Source: Spartobacteria bacterium LR76 (GTDB lineage Bacteria; Verrucomicrobiota; Verrucomicrobiia; Chthoniobacterales; Terrimicrobiaceae). From it: 64,000 nucleotides of DNA. The DNA lies in the NCBI GenBank assembly GCA_003054655.1, contig QAYZ01000016.1, forward strand, positions 992,001-1,056,000. Reading direction: 5' to 3'. The position numbers and the translations under genes were made by a program. Position 1 is the first letter of the stretch. Each line of letters begins with the position of its first letter. Shown in pieces: positions 36,006-43,930 of this stretch. The notes under the pieces are model-generated. The model saw only the letters and a list, made by a program, of their open reading frames with translations. It was not told where the DNA came from and ran no database searches.

Positions 36006-36776
36006 ATGCCTCGAACGCCTCCGCCCTGCCTCGCGATCCTAGGCTGCCTCATTGTCCTGACGGGAGCACCGCTGGTCGCCCAGCAGGTCATCGTGCCTGA
36101 AGACCCCATCTCAGACGCCCCCATCGCCCTGCAGGAGATGCGTGCGGGATACCTTCGGCTTTCCAAGGCGACACCCCAGCAGTTGCAGGAGTATCTGGAT
36201 CGCGTCGACATACTGCAAAAAGCCGCGGCGGCTTACGCTCAAAGCGGCAAATCCGGCCAGGCATCCCTCTATTACGCCCAAGCCCTCGAAGGCCTCTCCA
36301 AGCTCTCGACATCGCGACCGCAATGGAAGGCCGAGGAAATGCAGCAGCAAAAAAGCTCCATTCAAGCAGCCATCGCAGCGCTGCCGTCGGCCACGCCCTC
36401 GAGTGCGGATGAAACGGCCTCGATCTCCCTTCTCTCCGATCAGGTCAGCGATGGCAAACTCACGCTCTCATGGAATCTGCACGCCGTAAATCTTTCCGCC
36501 GATGAAGCCGCCAGGCATCTCGAGGTCTCGGTAAGCTACGACTCTCTGCCCGCCAAACAACGCAAGGCCCGCCTGCTGGGCAACCAGGTAATGCCTGATC
36601 CCTCCGGCGAGAGCGGACGTTTCATCGCCCGGCAGGAGTTCGCCTGTCCCGCCGGAGCGACCAAGGCGTCCATCCGCGTCGATTTCTTCGACCAGGGACT
36701 CTTCACGGAATCACGCGCCCTCGTGCGCGGCACCGAGGAAGCCGCAAACCGGCAGACACCGAAATCCACAGAGTAG
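36006..36776 (+). CDS. Exported protein of unknown function
   Basis: A 256-residue product with a signal peptide (CLAILGCLIVLTGAPLVAQQ). A helical region follows (residues 40-120), whose YAQSGKSGQASLYYAQALEG resembles a TPR-like hairpin. The C-terminal part is predicted beta-rich (LTLSWNLHAVNLSADEAARH). I do not recognise the family. It follows the beta-lactamase-fold gene after 67 bases on the same strand, and the two may be transcribed together. Confidence 0.7.
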   Translation: MPRTPPPCLAILGCLIVLTGAPLVAQQVIVPEDPISDAPIALQEMRAGYLRLSKATPQQLQEYLDRVDILQKAAAAYAQSGKSGQASLYYAQALEGLSKLSTSRPQWKAEEMQQQKSSIQAAIAALPSATPSSADETASISLLSDQVSDGKLTLSWNLHAVNLSADEAARHLEVSVSYDSLPAKQRKARLLGNQVMPDPSGESGRFIARQEFACPAGATKASIRVDFFDQGLFTESRALVRGTEEAANRQTPKSTE

Positions 36777-36786
36777 AGGGCTGTCA

Positions 36787-36951
36787 GTGACGCAGTGCCC
36801 GGAATCGAGCGTCCATTACGACGGGCAAGGAGTAATCGCAGTCCCTGCAGCCATAGTACTACGGCCCGAGCGCAGCGCCTTTCCCTGGCGGCTCGTGCCA
36901 CCGCTGGGAGGCAACACCTTCACTGAAGTTGCCAAAAACGGCGGCGCATAG
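36787..36951 (+). CDS. Possible small protein of 54 residues (GTG start)
   Basis: A GTG-initiated frame with GAGGG about seven bases upstream encodes MTQCPESSVHYDGQGVIAVP, then a basic and proline-rich middle, and ends VAKNGGA. Its stop lies inside the hairpin that probably terminates the opposite osmC gene. The composition looks coding-like, but length and context make this a weak call. No family is recognised. Confidence 0.25.
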   Translation: MTQCPESSVHYDGQGVIAVPAAIVLRPERSAFPWRLVPPLGGNTFTEVAKNGGA

Positions 36952-36968
36952 CGAGATGCACCGCCGCC
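36934..36968 (-). terminator. Terminator of the osmC gene
   Basis: GGCGGC/GCCGCC and GCAT/ATGC arms (36940-36949 and 36956-36968, three-base bulge) form a hairpin, followed on the minus strand by TTTTT (36934-36938). It lies 75 bases after the osmC stop. Confidence 0.65.
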
Positions 36969-37042
36969 TAAAATCATCTACGCCGAGGGAAACAGCGGCG
37001 ACCAGCGTCGCCGCCACGTTCGATGAACGCAGGAACGAATGC

Positions 37043-37471
37043 TCAGGAGATCAGCTTCGCGTCGAGTGTGATCGTCGCGTTGAGGAGCTTCGAAATCGGG
37101 CAGTTTGCCTTGGCAAACGCCGCCAGTTCGTCAAATTTTTCCGCATCGATACCCGGCACTTCAGCCTCAAGGGACAGATGCACCTTGGTCACGGCCCAGG
37201 CGCTCTTGACCTGCTCGAGGACGACCTCGGCGGTGGTATTGAGTGCCTTAGGGGTGAAACCCGCATTGCCGAGGAACAGGCTCAGCGCCATCGTAAAACA
37301 TCCGGCGTGCGCCGCTGCGATCAACTCCTCGGGATTGGTTCCTGAGCCATTTTCAAAACGAGCCTTGAAGGAGTAAGGCGTATTGTCGAGCACCTTGCTC
37401 TTCGTTGTGATGGTTCCCTTGCCATCGTTGAGATTACCTTCCCAGTGTGCAGCAGCGGTATTTGTGATCAT
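37043..37471 (-). CDS. osmC: OsmC-family peroxiredoxin
   Basis: A 142-residue thiol peroxidase of the OsmC/Ohr family, which reduces organic hydroperoxides in the cytoplasm. Both catalytic cysteines are visible: [12 protein letters not shown] near residue 62 and [12 protein letters not shown] near 126. The conserved Glu sits in [14 protein letters not shown] 37471 is the family start; an upstream frame start at 37624 adds unrelated sequence. The OsmC subtype is favoured over Ohr by the [19 protein letters not shown]-terminal region. Confidence 0.93.
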   Translation of the reverse strand: MITNTAAAHWEGNLNDGKGTITTKSKVLDNTPYSFKARFENGSGTNPEELIAAAHAGCFTMALSLFLGNAGFTPKALNTTAEVVLEQVKSAWAVTKVHLSLEAEVPGIDAEKFDELAAFAKANCPISKLLNATITLDAKLIS

Positions 37472-37599
37472 CGTGGTTCGAATAGTTTTGGAAGCAACCA
37501 AGGAGGCCGGTTGCGAGTCCCCTACATTGCCGCCAGACCGCCTGCCGATCAAGCCCAACCGATTTTTCGCCGGGAGTGTAAATTTTTCGCAAAAAAGAA

Positions 37600-37629
37600 T
37601 TGGAAAATCCGCGGAAGCAGACATATTTA
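37600..37629 (+). promoter_or_regulatory. Candidate promoter of tRNA-Asp
   Basis: TTGGAA at 37600-37605 and TATTTA at 37624-37629 are spaced 18 bases apart, ending 15 bases before the tRNA. Each hexamer is only a partial match to the consensus. Confidence 0.3.
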
Positions 37630-37644
37630 CCGTCCCTCGCGCAA

Positions 37645-37721
37645 GGAGTCTTAGCTCAATCGGTTAGAGCGCTGCCCTGTCACGGCAGAGGTTGCGGGTT
37701 CGAGCCCCGTAGACTCCGCCA
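37645..37721 (+). tRNA. tRNA-Asp (anticodon GTC), with encoded CCA
   Basis: The 77-base gene has acceptor arms GGAGTCT and AGACTCC, the D arm with AGCTCAATCGGTTAGAGC, an anticodon stem CTGCC/GGCAG with loop CTGTCAC (anticodon GTC), and the T arm GCGGGTTCGAGCCCCGT. G-CCA closes the 3' end. A perfect nine-base-pair hairpin (CCGCCACTC/GAGTGGCGG, 37716-37737) begins inside the CCA end and may act in 3' processing or termination. Confidence 0.97.
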
Positions 37722-37761
37722 CTCATTCGAGTGGCGGAAATGGATCACCCCCAAAGTGATA

Positions 37762-38007
37762 GGCTCTCCGCCAAAAAATGGGGACGAGGTCAATTGTTGA
37801 TGTTTTGTTAGCCGCATTGGGCGATGACGCGCAAGCGGTAGTTGTGGAAGTTTTTGAAGCCGTAGGCTCGTCTTTGGATGAGTTTCATCGACTCCAGGAG
37901 GAAGCTTGCGATTGCTGCAGTGATTCCCTGGATCAAAAGCAAACCAGCCGTCCCGGGCTTGAAATTTGAAATTGAGTTCGATTCCTGGGTGGGAGTAGAA
38001 GCAAATC
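37762..38007 (-). mobile_element. Remnant of an ISL3-like insertion sequence
   Basis: On the minus strand bases 37808-37932 encode IQGITAAIASFLLESM and then KLIQRRAYGFKNFHNYRLRV, ending IAQCG and TAA. This is the C-terminal signature of DDE transposases of the ISL3 group. Upstream the frame is broken and the protein fades out, so only the last 45-60 residues remain. The GGCTCTCCGCC at 37762-37772 could be the terminal inverted repeat. The fragment lies between tRNA-Asp and the phosphatase gene and does not appear to disrupt either. Confidence 0.6.
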
Positions 38008-38634
38008 ATGCGCTTGATGGTTTGTTCTCGTGAGAGTGTAGAGAACTTCCATGGCCATCCGGTTTCTCATTTCGTAAGCCTGATTGATCCTGGGGAAAAA
38101 GATCCTTCGATCCCACCACCATCGGTGGAAAAGGACTTGTCACTCGCATTTAGCGATCTGGACGATATCGAGGTCTCTCTGCCTCGTTTCAAACGCTACA
38201 AGCCGCCGGAGAGGGAGCACATCGAGGAGTTGGTGGGTTTTGGGCGGGAGATGAGCGATCTCTCGGAGTGGGGGTTGCTCCTAAACTGCGAGGCCGGGAT
38301 CAGCCGCTCGCCGGCAGCAGCCATTATCATTCTCACTGCAGCCGGTTATCGTCCGCAAACCGCGTTTGGACTCGTGCGCCGGGTGCAACCGGAGATGCTG
38401 CCCAATCGCCGGATGCTCCGCCTCTCGGATGAGGTCCTCGACACTGGCGGCACGCTTTACCGCATGGCGGAAAACCATCGTCAAAAAGCCTTCCTGCGCG
38501 CGGGATACGAAGACCCCACGCTGGTGCGACAACGCGAGGCTCTACTGGAAGCCCAGCAGTCCTGGTGGAAACGCTGGATACGCGGCATGGCTCGCAGGCT
38601 GCGTCCGGAGCAGCGCAAGGTGCCTGGCAGGTAG
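38008..38634 (+). CDS. Dual-specificity/tyrosine phosphatase-like protein
   Basis: A 208-residue protein with the cysteine-phosphatase loop CEAGISRSPAAA (CX5RS) near residue 93. The preceding general-acid region has LAFSDLDDIE. The N-terminus (MRLMVCSRESVENF) looks complete despite the insertion-sequence remnant just upstream. The last 50 residues are basic and Arg-rich. Cytoplasmic phosphatase activity on protein or another phosphoester is likely; the substrate is unknown. Confidence 0.8.
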   Translation: MRLMVCSRESVENFHGHPVSHFVSLIDPGEKDPSIPPPSVEKDLSLAFSDLDDIEVSLPRFKRYKPPEREHIEELVGFGREMSDLSEWGLLLNCEAGISRSPAAAIIILTAAGYRPQTAFGLVRRVQPEMLPNRRMLRLSDEVLDTGGTLYRMAENHRQKAFLRAGYEDPTLVRQREALLEAQQSWWKRWIRGMARRLRPEQRKVPGR

Positions 38635-38654
38635 CTCCCGATCAGGAGTCTCTC

Positions 38655-39563
38655 TCACAGGCCGGGAGAGGATCTGTCCTTTTCCCCCGCATCGCTGGCG
38701 GCAGGTTCGATATGGACCACGGTGTCAATGACACGCTGCACCTCGTTCTGAACGCGGCTTTTTACGAGATGGCCGATGTGATGCCCCTCCCTGACCGTCA
38801 GGTCGCCATCGATCCAGACATGAAGCTCGATGAACATGCCGATACCGCTCTTGCGAATGCGGCATTTCTCGATTTTGCGCACTCCCTCGACCTGTGCCGC
38901 GATGGCTCGCATTTCATTGATCAGGTCTTCCGACACATTTCCGTCCAGCACGTCGTGAAGAGCGTTTTTCGAAATAATCAAGCCGTTCACGACGATGATG
39001 ACACACGCCAGCAAGGCTGCGTAATCATCAGCGGATTCCCAGCCCGGACCACCAATCAAAGCAACAGCGATGCCAATGGCGGCAGCTCCAGAGGTGATCG
39101 CATCGGAGAGGTGATGCCAGGCATCCCCCTCAAGCGCCCGGCTGTCCACCTGCTTGTTGACCTTCTCGATGACCTTGGCGAGGGTCCATTTGGCAACCAC
39201 CACGCCAAAAAGCACAGGGAGGGTAAACCACGCAGGCGCATGGTGCGGGGTAAGTATCTCCAGCACGGAATGCCATCCAATCACCACGGCAGCAATCAAA
39301 AGAGCGGCACCCGAGAACAGCCCGGCCAGGGACTCGATCTTGCCATGGCCATAGGGATGATCCTCATCAGCGGGACGCAGCGATAGCTGGAAACCAGCCC
39401 AGGTGATGATCGAGGAGAGAATGTCTCCGGCAGATTCAATGCCATCGGCAATCATGGCGTACGAATTGCCAATGATGCCGACGGATATTTTTACCGCCAT
39501 CAGGACGATGTTGACGCAAAGAGTCAGCATGCCGAGAGCGAGAGTCTTGCCTGTATCGATCAT
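38655..39563 (-). CDS. Cation diffusion facilitator transporter
   Basis: A 302-residue inner-membrane exporter of divalent cations (Zn, Fe, Mn or similar). Six membrane helices fill residues 8-200. Metal-site residues appear in YAMIADGIESAGD and DEDHPYGHGKIESL (helix II/III), and in DAWHHLSDAITSG (helix V). The C-terminal cytoplasmic dimer domain has VEGVRKIEKCRIRKSG and the closing HIEPAASDAGE. ATG 39563 is used; the frame start upstream is a TTG. The metal cannot be read from the sequence. Confidence 0.92.
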   Translation of the reverse strand: MIDTGKTLALGMLTLCVNIVLMAVKISVGIIGNSYAMIADGIESAGDILSSIITWAGFQLSLRPADEDHPYGHGKIESLAGLFSGAALLIAAVVIGWHSVLEILTPHHAPAWFTLPVLFGVVVAKWTLAKVIEKVNKQVDSRALEGDAWHHLSDAITSGAAAIGIAVALIGGPGWESADDYAALLACVIIVVNGLIISKNALHDVLDGNVSEDLINEMRAIAAQVEGVRKIEKCRIRKSGIGMFIELHVWIDGDLTVREGHHIGHLVKSRVQNEVQRVIDTVVHIEPAASDAGEKDRSSPGL

Positions 39564-39649
39564 AGCTGGAATGGCTCGCAAAGGAGCCGCGCCCCATTAC
39601 CGATTTTCCTTCATTCTGTCAACGAAGGCCGTCGACGGCGTGTGCGAGG

Positions 39650-40033
39650 CTAGCCGCGCAGCACGCTCTCGACTTTCAATTTCATGGCTCCTCCCGGCAT
39701 CATCCATTCAAAGACATCGCCGCAGCGAAATCCCAGCATGGCGGTGCCGAGCGGAGCCAGGATTGAAATGCGGCCCTCGCTCACATCGGCCTCCTGCGGC
39801 AAGACGAGGGTGTAATCGAGCACATCGCCCGACCCAAGCTCCACGATGCGCGCCCGACGGCGCAGAGTAATGACATCGGGCGCCATCTCCGCCTCCGGCA
39901 AGATCTCTGCCCGGAGCAATTCGCTGAGCAAAGCCCCCTGCCGCGTTTTCTCGTCCTCCGTGACGCCCGGATTTCGGGCGAGGAGTTCCATCAAGGTGTT
40001 GTAGTCGTTTTGAGTGACCTGGATCGTGTTCAT
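39650..40033 (-). CDS. Rnk/GreA-GreB C-terminal family protein (nucleoside diphosphate kinase regulator type)
   Basis: A 127-residue protein beginning MNTIQVTQNDYNTLMELLAR, a short coiled-coil, followed by the FKBP-like GreA/GreB C-terminal domain (VLDYTLVLPQEADVSEGRIS, ILAPLGTAMLGFRCGDVFEW). It has the Rnk layout, lacking the long GreA coiled coil. Rnk-type proteins bind RNA polymerase. Its ATG overlaps the stop of the metallophosphoesterase gene by four bases, so the two are translated together. Confidence 0.87.
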   Translation of the reverse strand: MNTIQVTQNDYNTLMELLARNPGVTEDEKTRQGALLSELLRAEILPEAEMAPDVITLRRRARIVELGSGDVLDYTLVLPQEADVSEGRISILAPLGTAMLGFRCGDVFEWMMPGGAMKLKVESVLRG

Positions 40034-40734
40034 GGGTGTTGTGGTGTTGTTGAAAAATGTGGCCGGGAAAACGCGTCGAGCCGGATGCAATCGTGGCCGC
40101 GCGGATGCCGCCAGACGGCCTCCCTCTTCGCGGCGTTGAGCAGGATATGGCACGGGAAGTCTCCATCAGGATCGTACCCGGCATTGAAAACGACCGTACC
40201 GCCGCTCTGGCTCCACCAGCACCCATCAGACTCCCACGGGGCGCTACGCATGTGGCCGGTGAGAAGAAAATCCGGCTGACAGGAAAGCGCGGCGGAACTC
40301 TCCTGCAAGACCGCGCCTGGTCCCGCGCCGACCGCGTTTCCCGCCGGAGGCTCGTGCCCGACGACCAGCCACGCGCTTCCCGTCTCCCTCCTCCAGCAGT
40401 CCGGCTGTTCAAGCCAGCGCTTGTTTTGACTCCTCCACGGCAGCGAGGTGATCGCGACTTCGCCATGGCAGCGCGTGCCGGATTGAGATTTCAGCCAATG
40501 CCATCGCGGTCCAAGGAGGTCCTGATCCCCCTCGCACGCGTAAAACCCCGTTCTTTGACGGCCGATCCGCCACGCCGCAAACTCGGCGGCATCGCGTTGA
40601 GCGTCGATATCGCCGAGCCATGGGTCCACGAGGTCACCGGCGACACAAATCGCGTCGACACGCGGCGCGCAACGGACCAGCCATTCGTACCAATGTTGTT
40701 TTCCCAGCAGATCGCTGGTCAGGAGCAAAGTCAT
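40030..40734 (-). CDS. Degenerate calcineurin-like metallophosphoesterase
   Basis: A 234-residue protein with the metallophosphoesterase fold order but altered metal motifs. The first motif DxH is SDLLG, the second GDLVD is intact, GNHD is replaced by EGDQD, and GHxH is GHMR in LLTGHMRSAP. Only some metal ligands remain, so activity is doubtful. The start is ATG 40734; a TTG two codons earlier is possible. It overlaps the Rnk-type gene by four bases. A regulatory or nucleotide-binding role is conceivable but unproven. Confidence 0.7.
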   Translation of the reverse strand: MTLLLTSDLLGKQHWYEWLVRCAPRVDAICVAGDLVDPWLGDIDAQRDAAEFAAWRIGRQRTGFYACEGDQDLLGPRWHWLKSQSGTRCHGEVAITSLPWRSQNKRWLEQPDCWRRETGSAWLVVGHEPPAGNAVGAGPGAVLQESSAALSCQPDFLLTGHMRSAPWESDGCWWSQSGGTVVFNAGYDPDGDFPCHILLNAAKREAVWRHPRGHDCIRLDAFSRPHFSTTPQHP

Positions 40735-40740
40735 TTTCAA

Positions 40741-41074
40741 TACCGTTGAGATGAAATGGAAGCGCGCACATGCGCGTGCGCAGGCAATACGGCTCGCGAA
40801 AAGGAACCGTTCAGGACGGGAAATCTGCGGGCTGATCCTGGTGCCTAAACCTCAATAAATGAAGCTGGCCGGATGCCCGCCTACGGCATGAAGACGAGGC
40901 AGAGAAAACCTCGCGAACCATTGGAATGGCTCATCGCCGCACCCAGGCGCATTTCTCCCTCGAACGAGAAAAGCGGAGAGAGAAGGTTTGCGCTCATGGT
41001 GATGCTCCAAAGGATCGTCTCTCTTTGAGAAAAATCAACCCCCATCATGTCCATCTCTTGGTACGCTGGAAAGA
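40741..41074. other. Intergenic region with no recognised gene
   Basis: About 330 bases between two minus-strand genes. A short inverted repeat (GCGCGCACATGCGCGTGCGC) lies at about 40763-40782. A 65-residue minus-strand frame at 40881-41078 has no recognisable features, and I do not call it. The stretch probably holds the promoter of the metallophosphoesterase/Rnk pair. Confidence 0.35.
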
Positions 41075-41932
41075 TCAAGGCGTCTGCCTGGCGGGAGCAT
41101 TCTCCTGCACCCGCTGGATGAATCCGGGAATAAGCAGGCTGGATCCATTAACGACCGTGCCGTGATCGAGTCCGCCCATTTCGTAAAACTCGACAAAGGG
41201 ATGCCCGAGATTGCGGAGACTCACGGCGAGGAGATCGTTTTCCTGCACTCGATTCTTATATTCGATCCTCCGGTCGCCAAGGATCAGGCAAATCGGGGGC
41301 AGGTCTTTGGACGCATAATAAAGCGGAGCATACTCGTCGATGATCGGGCGAAATTCCGGCTGGGTATCTCCCCTCACCTTTTTCACGAGGAAATGCGTCG
41401 AGACCTGTCCGCTCACCGGGATGATACCCGCCAGTTGCTTGTTGGAGATTCCCTCGGCGGCGAGCCAGCGAGGGTCCATGCCGACCATGGCAGCGAGATA
41501 ACCTCCCGCAGAGTGCCCGGCAATGAAGACTTTCTTCGGATCACCTCCCTTGGAAGCGATGTTTTTCAAGACCCAGGCCGTGGCTGCGGCGGCGTCTCGC
41601 AGGATTTCATCTGGTGTGGCCTTGGGAGAAAGCCGATAACCCACTGCAGCAGTCGCAAACCCCTTTCCCTGGAGGAGCGAGGGAACCTCCCGCACGCCGC
41701 CGGTGAGCCCTCCGCCATGCAGCCAGATCACCGTGGCAAAGCCCGGGCGGTCGACCGGGTAATCAAGGTCCAGGACGCAGGTTTCCTCTAGATAGGCATC
41801 CCCATTTTCCATGACCGCAGGCGCGTAATACGGCAGGGCGGATTCCTTTCGATACTCGGGGCGCGTCGTTTCCGCACGGGCATGGCCGCCCAGGACAAGC
41901 AGGGCCAGGGAGAAGCAAAGGAGGGTTCTCAT
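41075..41932 (-). CDS. Exported alpha/beta hydrolase (esterase, HSL/BD-FAE-like)
   Basis: A 285-residue exported hydrolase with a signal peptide (RTLLCFSLALLVLGGHARAE). The oxyanion motif is WLHGGGLTGG near residue 71, the nucleophile elbow GHSAGGYLAAM near 140, and the acid and histidine follow in GDRRIEYKNR and GGLDHGTVVNG. Such enzymes act on carboxyl esters, for example acetylated or feruloylated sugars. The substrate is not readable. It is divergent from the small membrane protein at 42053. Confidence 0.9.
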   Translation of the reverse strand: MRTLLCFSLALLVLGGHARAETTRPEYRKESALPYYAPAVMENGDAYLEETCVLDLDYPVDRPGFATVIWLHGGGLTGGVREVPSLLQGKGFATAAVGYRLSPKATPDEILRDAAAATAWVLKNIASKGGDPKKVFIAGHSAGGYLAAMVGMDPRWLAAEGISNKQLAGIIPVSGQVSTHFLVKKVRGDTQPEFRPIIDEYAPLYYASKDLPPICLILGDRRIEYKNRVQENDLLAVSLRNLGHPFVEFYEMGGLDHGTVVNGSSLLIPGFIQRVQENAPARQTP

Positions 41933-42052
41933 GGAGACTCCATGCTACCAGAATCGAATCCCTCACCCAGCCCAAACTCCGACCGCCCGGCATCCCGCAA
42001 CCCCGCGAATTCAATGTTGCGCAGACAGGAACAACCCCAGTATTACCTGCCT

Positions 42053-42451
42053 ATGGCAAAGATCACCAAAATCGCAGCAGCAGTCGCCGGACTCATCCTC
42101 GGAGGATTGTTCATCATGGCAGCCGTGGTTGTCCTGCTTAACCTCGTAAAGGATGGCCCCACTCCGGCAGAGGGCACTCCCGCCGCAGCCTTCATGGCGG
42201 CTTTTATTCCGACGGGGTACATGACGTTCGTGAAAATCTTCGAACTCCTCGGTGGACTGCTTGTCATCGTTCCAAAGACTCGCAACTTTGGCTTGCTCAT
42301 CCTCGGCCCGATCCTGGTGAACATCCTCGCCTACCACGTCTTTATCGAAAAGGGAGCGGGGCTCTTTGACCCAATGCTGCTTCTTATCGTGGTGTGCGCG
42401 GCCTTCCTTCTGTGGGTTGAGCGCAAGGCCTTCCTTTCGCTCCTGAAGTAG
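42053..42451 (+). CDS. DoxX-like four-helix membrane protein
   Basis: A 132-residue inner-membrane protein with four predicted helices: IAAAVAGLILGGLFIMAAVV, FVKIFELLGGLLVIVP, FGLLILGPILVNILAYHVF and DPMLLLIVVCAAFLLWV. The pattern and the FELLGG turn match DoxX-like proteins. A start at ATG 42014 would add 13 hydrophilic residues. The function is unknown. It is convergent with the cyclase gene, whose stop lies five bases away. Confidence 0.75.
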   Translation: MAKITKIAAAVAGLILGGLFIMAAVVVLLNLVKDGPTPAEGTPAAAFMAAFIPTGYMTFVKIFELLGGLLVIVPKTRNFGLLILGPILVNILAYHVFIEKGAGLFDPMLLLIVVCAAFLLWVERKAFLSLLK

Positions 42452-42455
42452 CAGG

Positions 42456-43778
42456 CTATACCAGTTGATAGAGGTGTACCGGCTTGGGCTGGCCCTTGAG
42501 CTCGACCAAGCCGAGATCGATCGCGCCAGCCACATCCGATCCGCACTGCTCGGCCACTGCGTCGGAAACCAGGAGCTGGGCGCGGAACTGCTTCGTGGCC
42601 TGCTCGATGCGGGCGGCGACATTCACCGTGTCGCCGATGACGGTGTATTCCTTGCGCTGCTCGGAGCCGACGTTGCCCGTGATCGCCACACCGACGTGCA
42701 GCCCGATGCCGAGGCGGGTCGGAGGGATCTCGCCAGCAGCGACCAGGCGGTCGGTCGATGAGAGAATCTCGCGCGCACAGGCCACGGCATTGCGGGCCAG
42801 CTTGAGGTCCTCGCTCGGCGCGCCAAAAACCGCCATGAACCCATCGCCGAGGAACTTGTTCACGATGCCGCCGTGATCGTTGACGACCTGGATCATGGGT
42901 CCGAAAAGCTGATTCAGATATTCCACGATTTCACCGGGAAGCTTGGCCGCGGCGAGATTGCTGAAGTCGCGGATGTCGACAAACATCACGCACACCTGCC
43001 GCTCCTCGCCCGTCAACTCCACCGACTGGTGCAGGAGACGATCCGCCACGCTGGGTGACACATGCTGACCGAAGATGCTCACGGCCCGGTCGCGCTCGCG
43101 GGCCACCTTGAGCGACTCGCCGAGCTGCTTGCGCAGCCGGTGGCCGACATATCCGGCGGCCAGACCCGTGAGCACGATGAGAATCCCCTTCATCCCATAA
43201 TGCGGGAAGGAAACAAGCACGGCCGTACTCTCGGGCGCCTCCAGGCCGTGGACCGCGAAGAAGGCCGCAAGATTGAAACCGATGGCCGCCGTGATACCGC
43301 TGATCAGGCTCAACCGCAGGCTAAGGCTCAACGCAGACAGCGCGAGGTAAGGAAAATAGATGTTAGGCGCAGGGCCGGCCATGCCATTAAGCGGCCCGAC
43401 AAAGACGATCAGAAAGGCGAGCACCCCAGTGAAAAACAACGGTTCCACGACTGCGTTCACCACACGGACCCAGGATTCCGGCTCGCGTCCTTTGCGAATC
43501 AACTGCGTCAGCCAGGCAAAGGACGCGCATTCGTAAGCAAACATGATGGTCAGCATTCCGATGCCAAACGGCAGACTCGCCCGCACCTTTTCGCGGAGTT
43601 CCGGCTGAATCACCGCCGTTCCGAATACCGACCACAGCAGGGCGGCGATCAGAAACACGATCAGCACTGCCAGCACGCCGACGCGCTGTCTCTCGCTTTT
43701 GACCACGCCAAAAGCGAGCGAACTGTCCAGCGAGTCGTCCGTTCCGCCAGTTCGCTCAAGAGATCGGCTGAGATTCAT
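42456..43778 (-). CDS. Membrane-bound class III adenylate/guanylate cyclase
   Basis: A 440-residue protein with six predicted membrane helices in the first 230 residues (for example VGVLAVLIVFLIAALLWSVF), a linker, and a C-terminal class III cyclase domain. The metal-binding aspartates are in VCVMFVDIRDFSNLAA and FLGDGFMAVFG, and the transition-state region YTVIGDTVNVAARIEQ is intact, so cAMP synthesis is likely. The sensed signal is unknown. ATG 43778 is preferred; a GTG at 43826 would extend it. It is divergent from the TetR gene. Confidence 0.9.
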   Translation of the reverse strand: MNLSRSLERTGGTDDSLDSSLAFGVVKSERQRVGVLAVLIVFLIAALLWSVFGTAVIQPELREKVRASLPFGIGMLTIMFAYECASFAWLTQLIRKGREPESWVRVVNAVVEPLFFTGVLAFLIVFVGPLNGMAGPAPNIYFPYLALSALSLSLRLSLISGITAAIGFNLAAFFAVHGLEAPESTAVLVSFPHYGMKGILIVLTGLAAGYVGHRLRKQLGESLKVARERDRAVSIFGQHVSPSVADRLLHQSVELTGEERQVCVMFVDIRDFSNLAAAKLPGEIVEYLNQLFGPMIQVVNDHGGIVNKFLGDGFMAVFGAPSEDLKLARNAVACAREILSSTDRLVAAGEIPPTRLGIGLHVGVAITGNVGSEQRKEYTVIGDTVNVAARIEQATKQFRAQLLVSDAVAEQCGSDVAGAIDLGLVELKGQPKPVHLYQLV

Positions 43779-43881
43779 GGCGAGATACAAGCGGCTCTCC
43801 TTCCCTCTCCGCAAGCGCAATACCACGCACGCCAGGAGATTCCTCTCCTTGCCCCTTTTCGCTGAACGGCTTATCCGATCA

Positions 43882-43914
43882 ATTTAAACAAACGTTTGAA
43901 ACAGTTGTTTAAAT
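43882..43914. promoter_or_regulatory. Candidate TetR operator upstream of the efflux operon
   Basis: Perfect 10-base arms ATTTAAACAA and TTGTTTAAAT surround a 13-base centre that itself contains CAAACGTTTG. The element lies 17 bases upstream of the TetR gene, between it and the cyclase gene, and fits autorepression by the adjacent regulator. Confidence 0.6.
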
Positions 43915-43930
43915 CGGGATAGTAACCCCC

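Noticed and set aside
40881-41078. 65-codon minus-strand frame upstream of the metallophosphoesterase
   Set aside because: No ribosome-binding site, domain or conserved neighbour; it ends in a non-coding-looking stretch.
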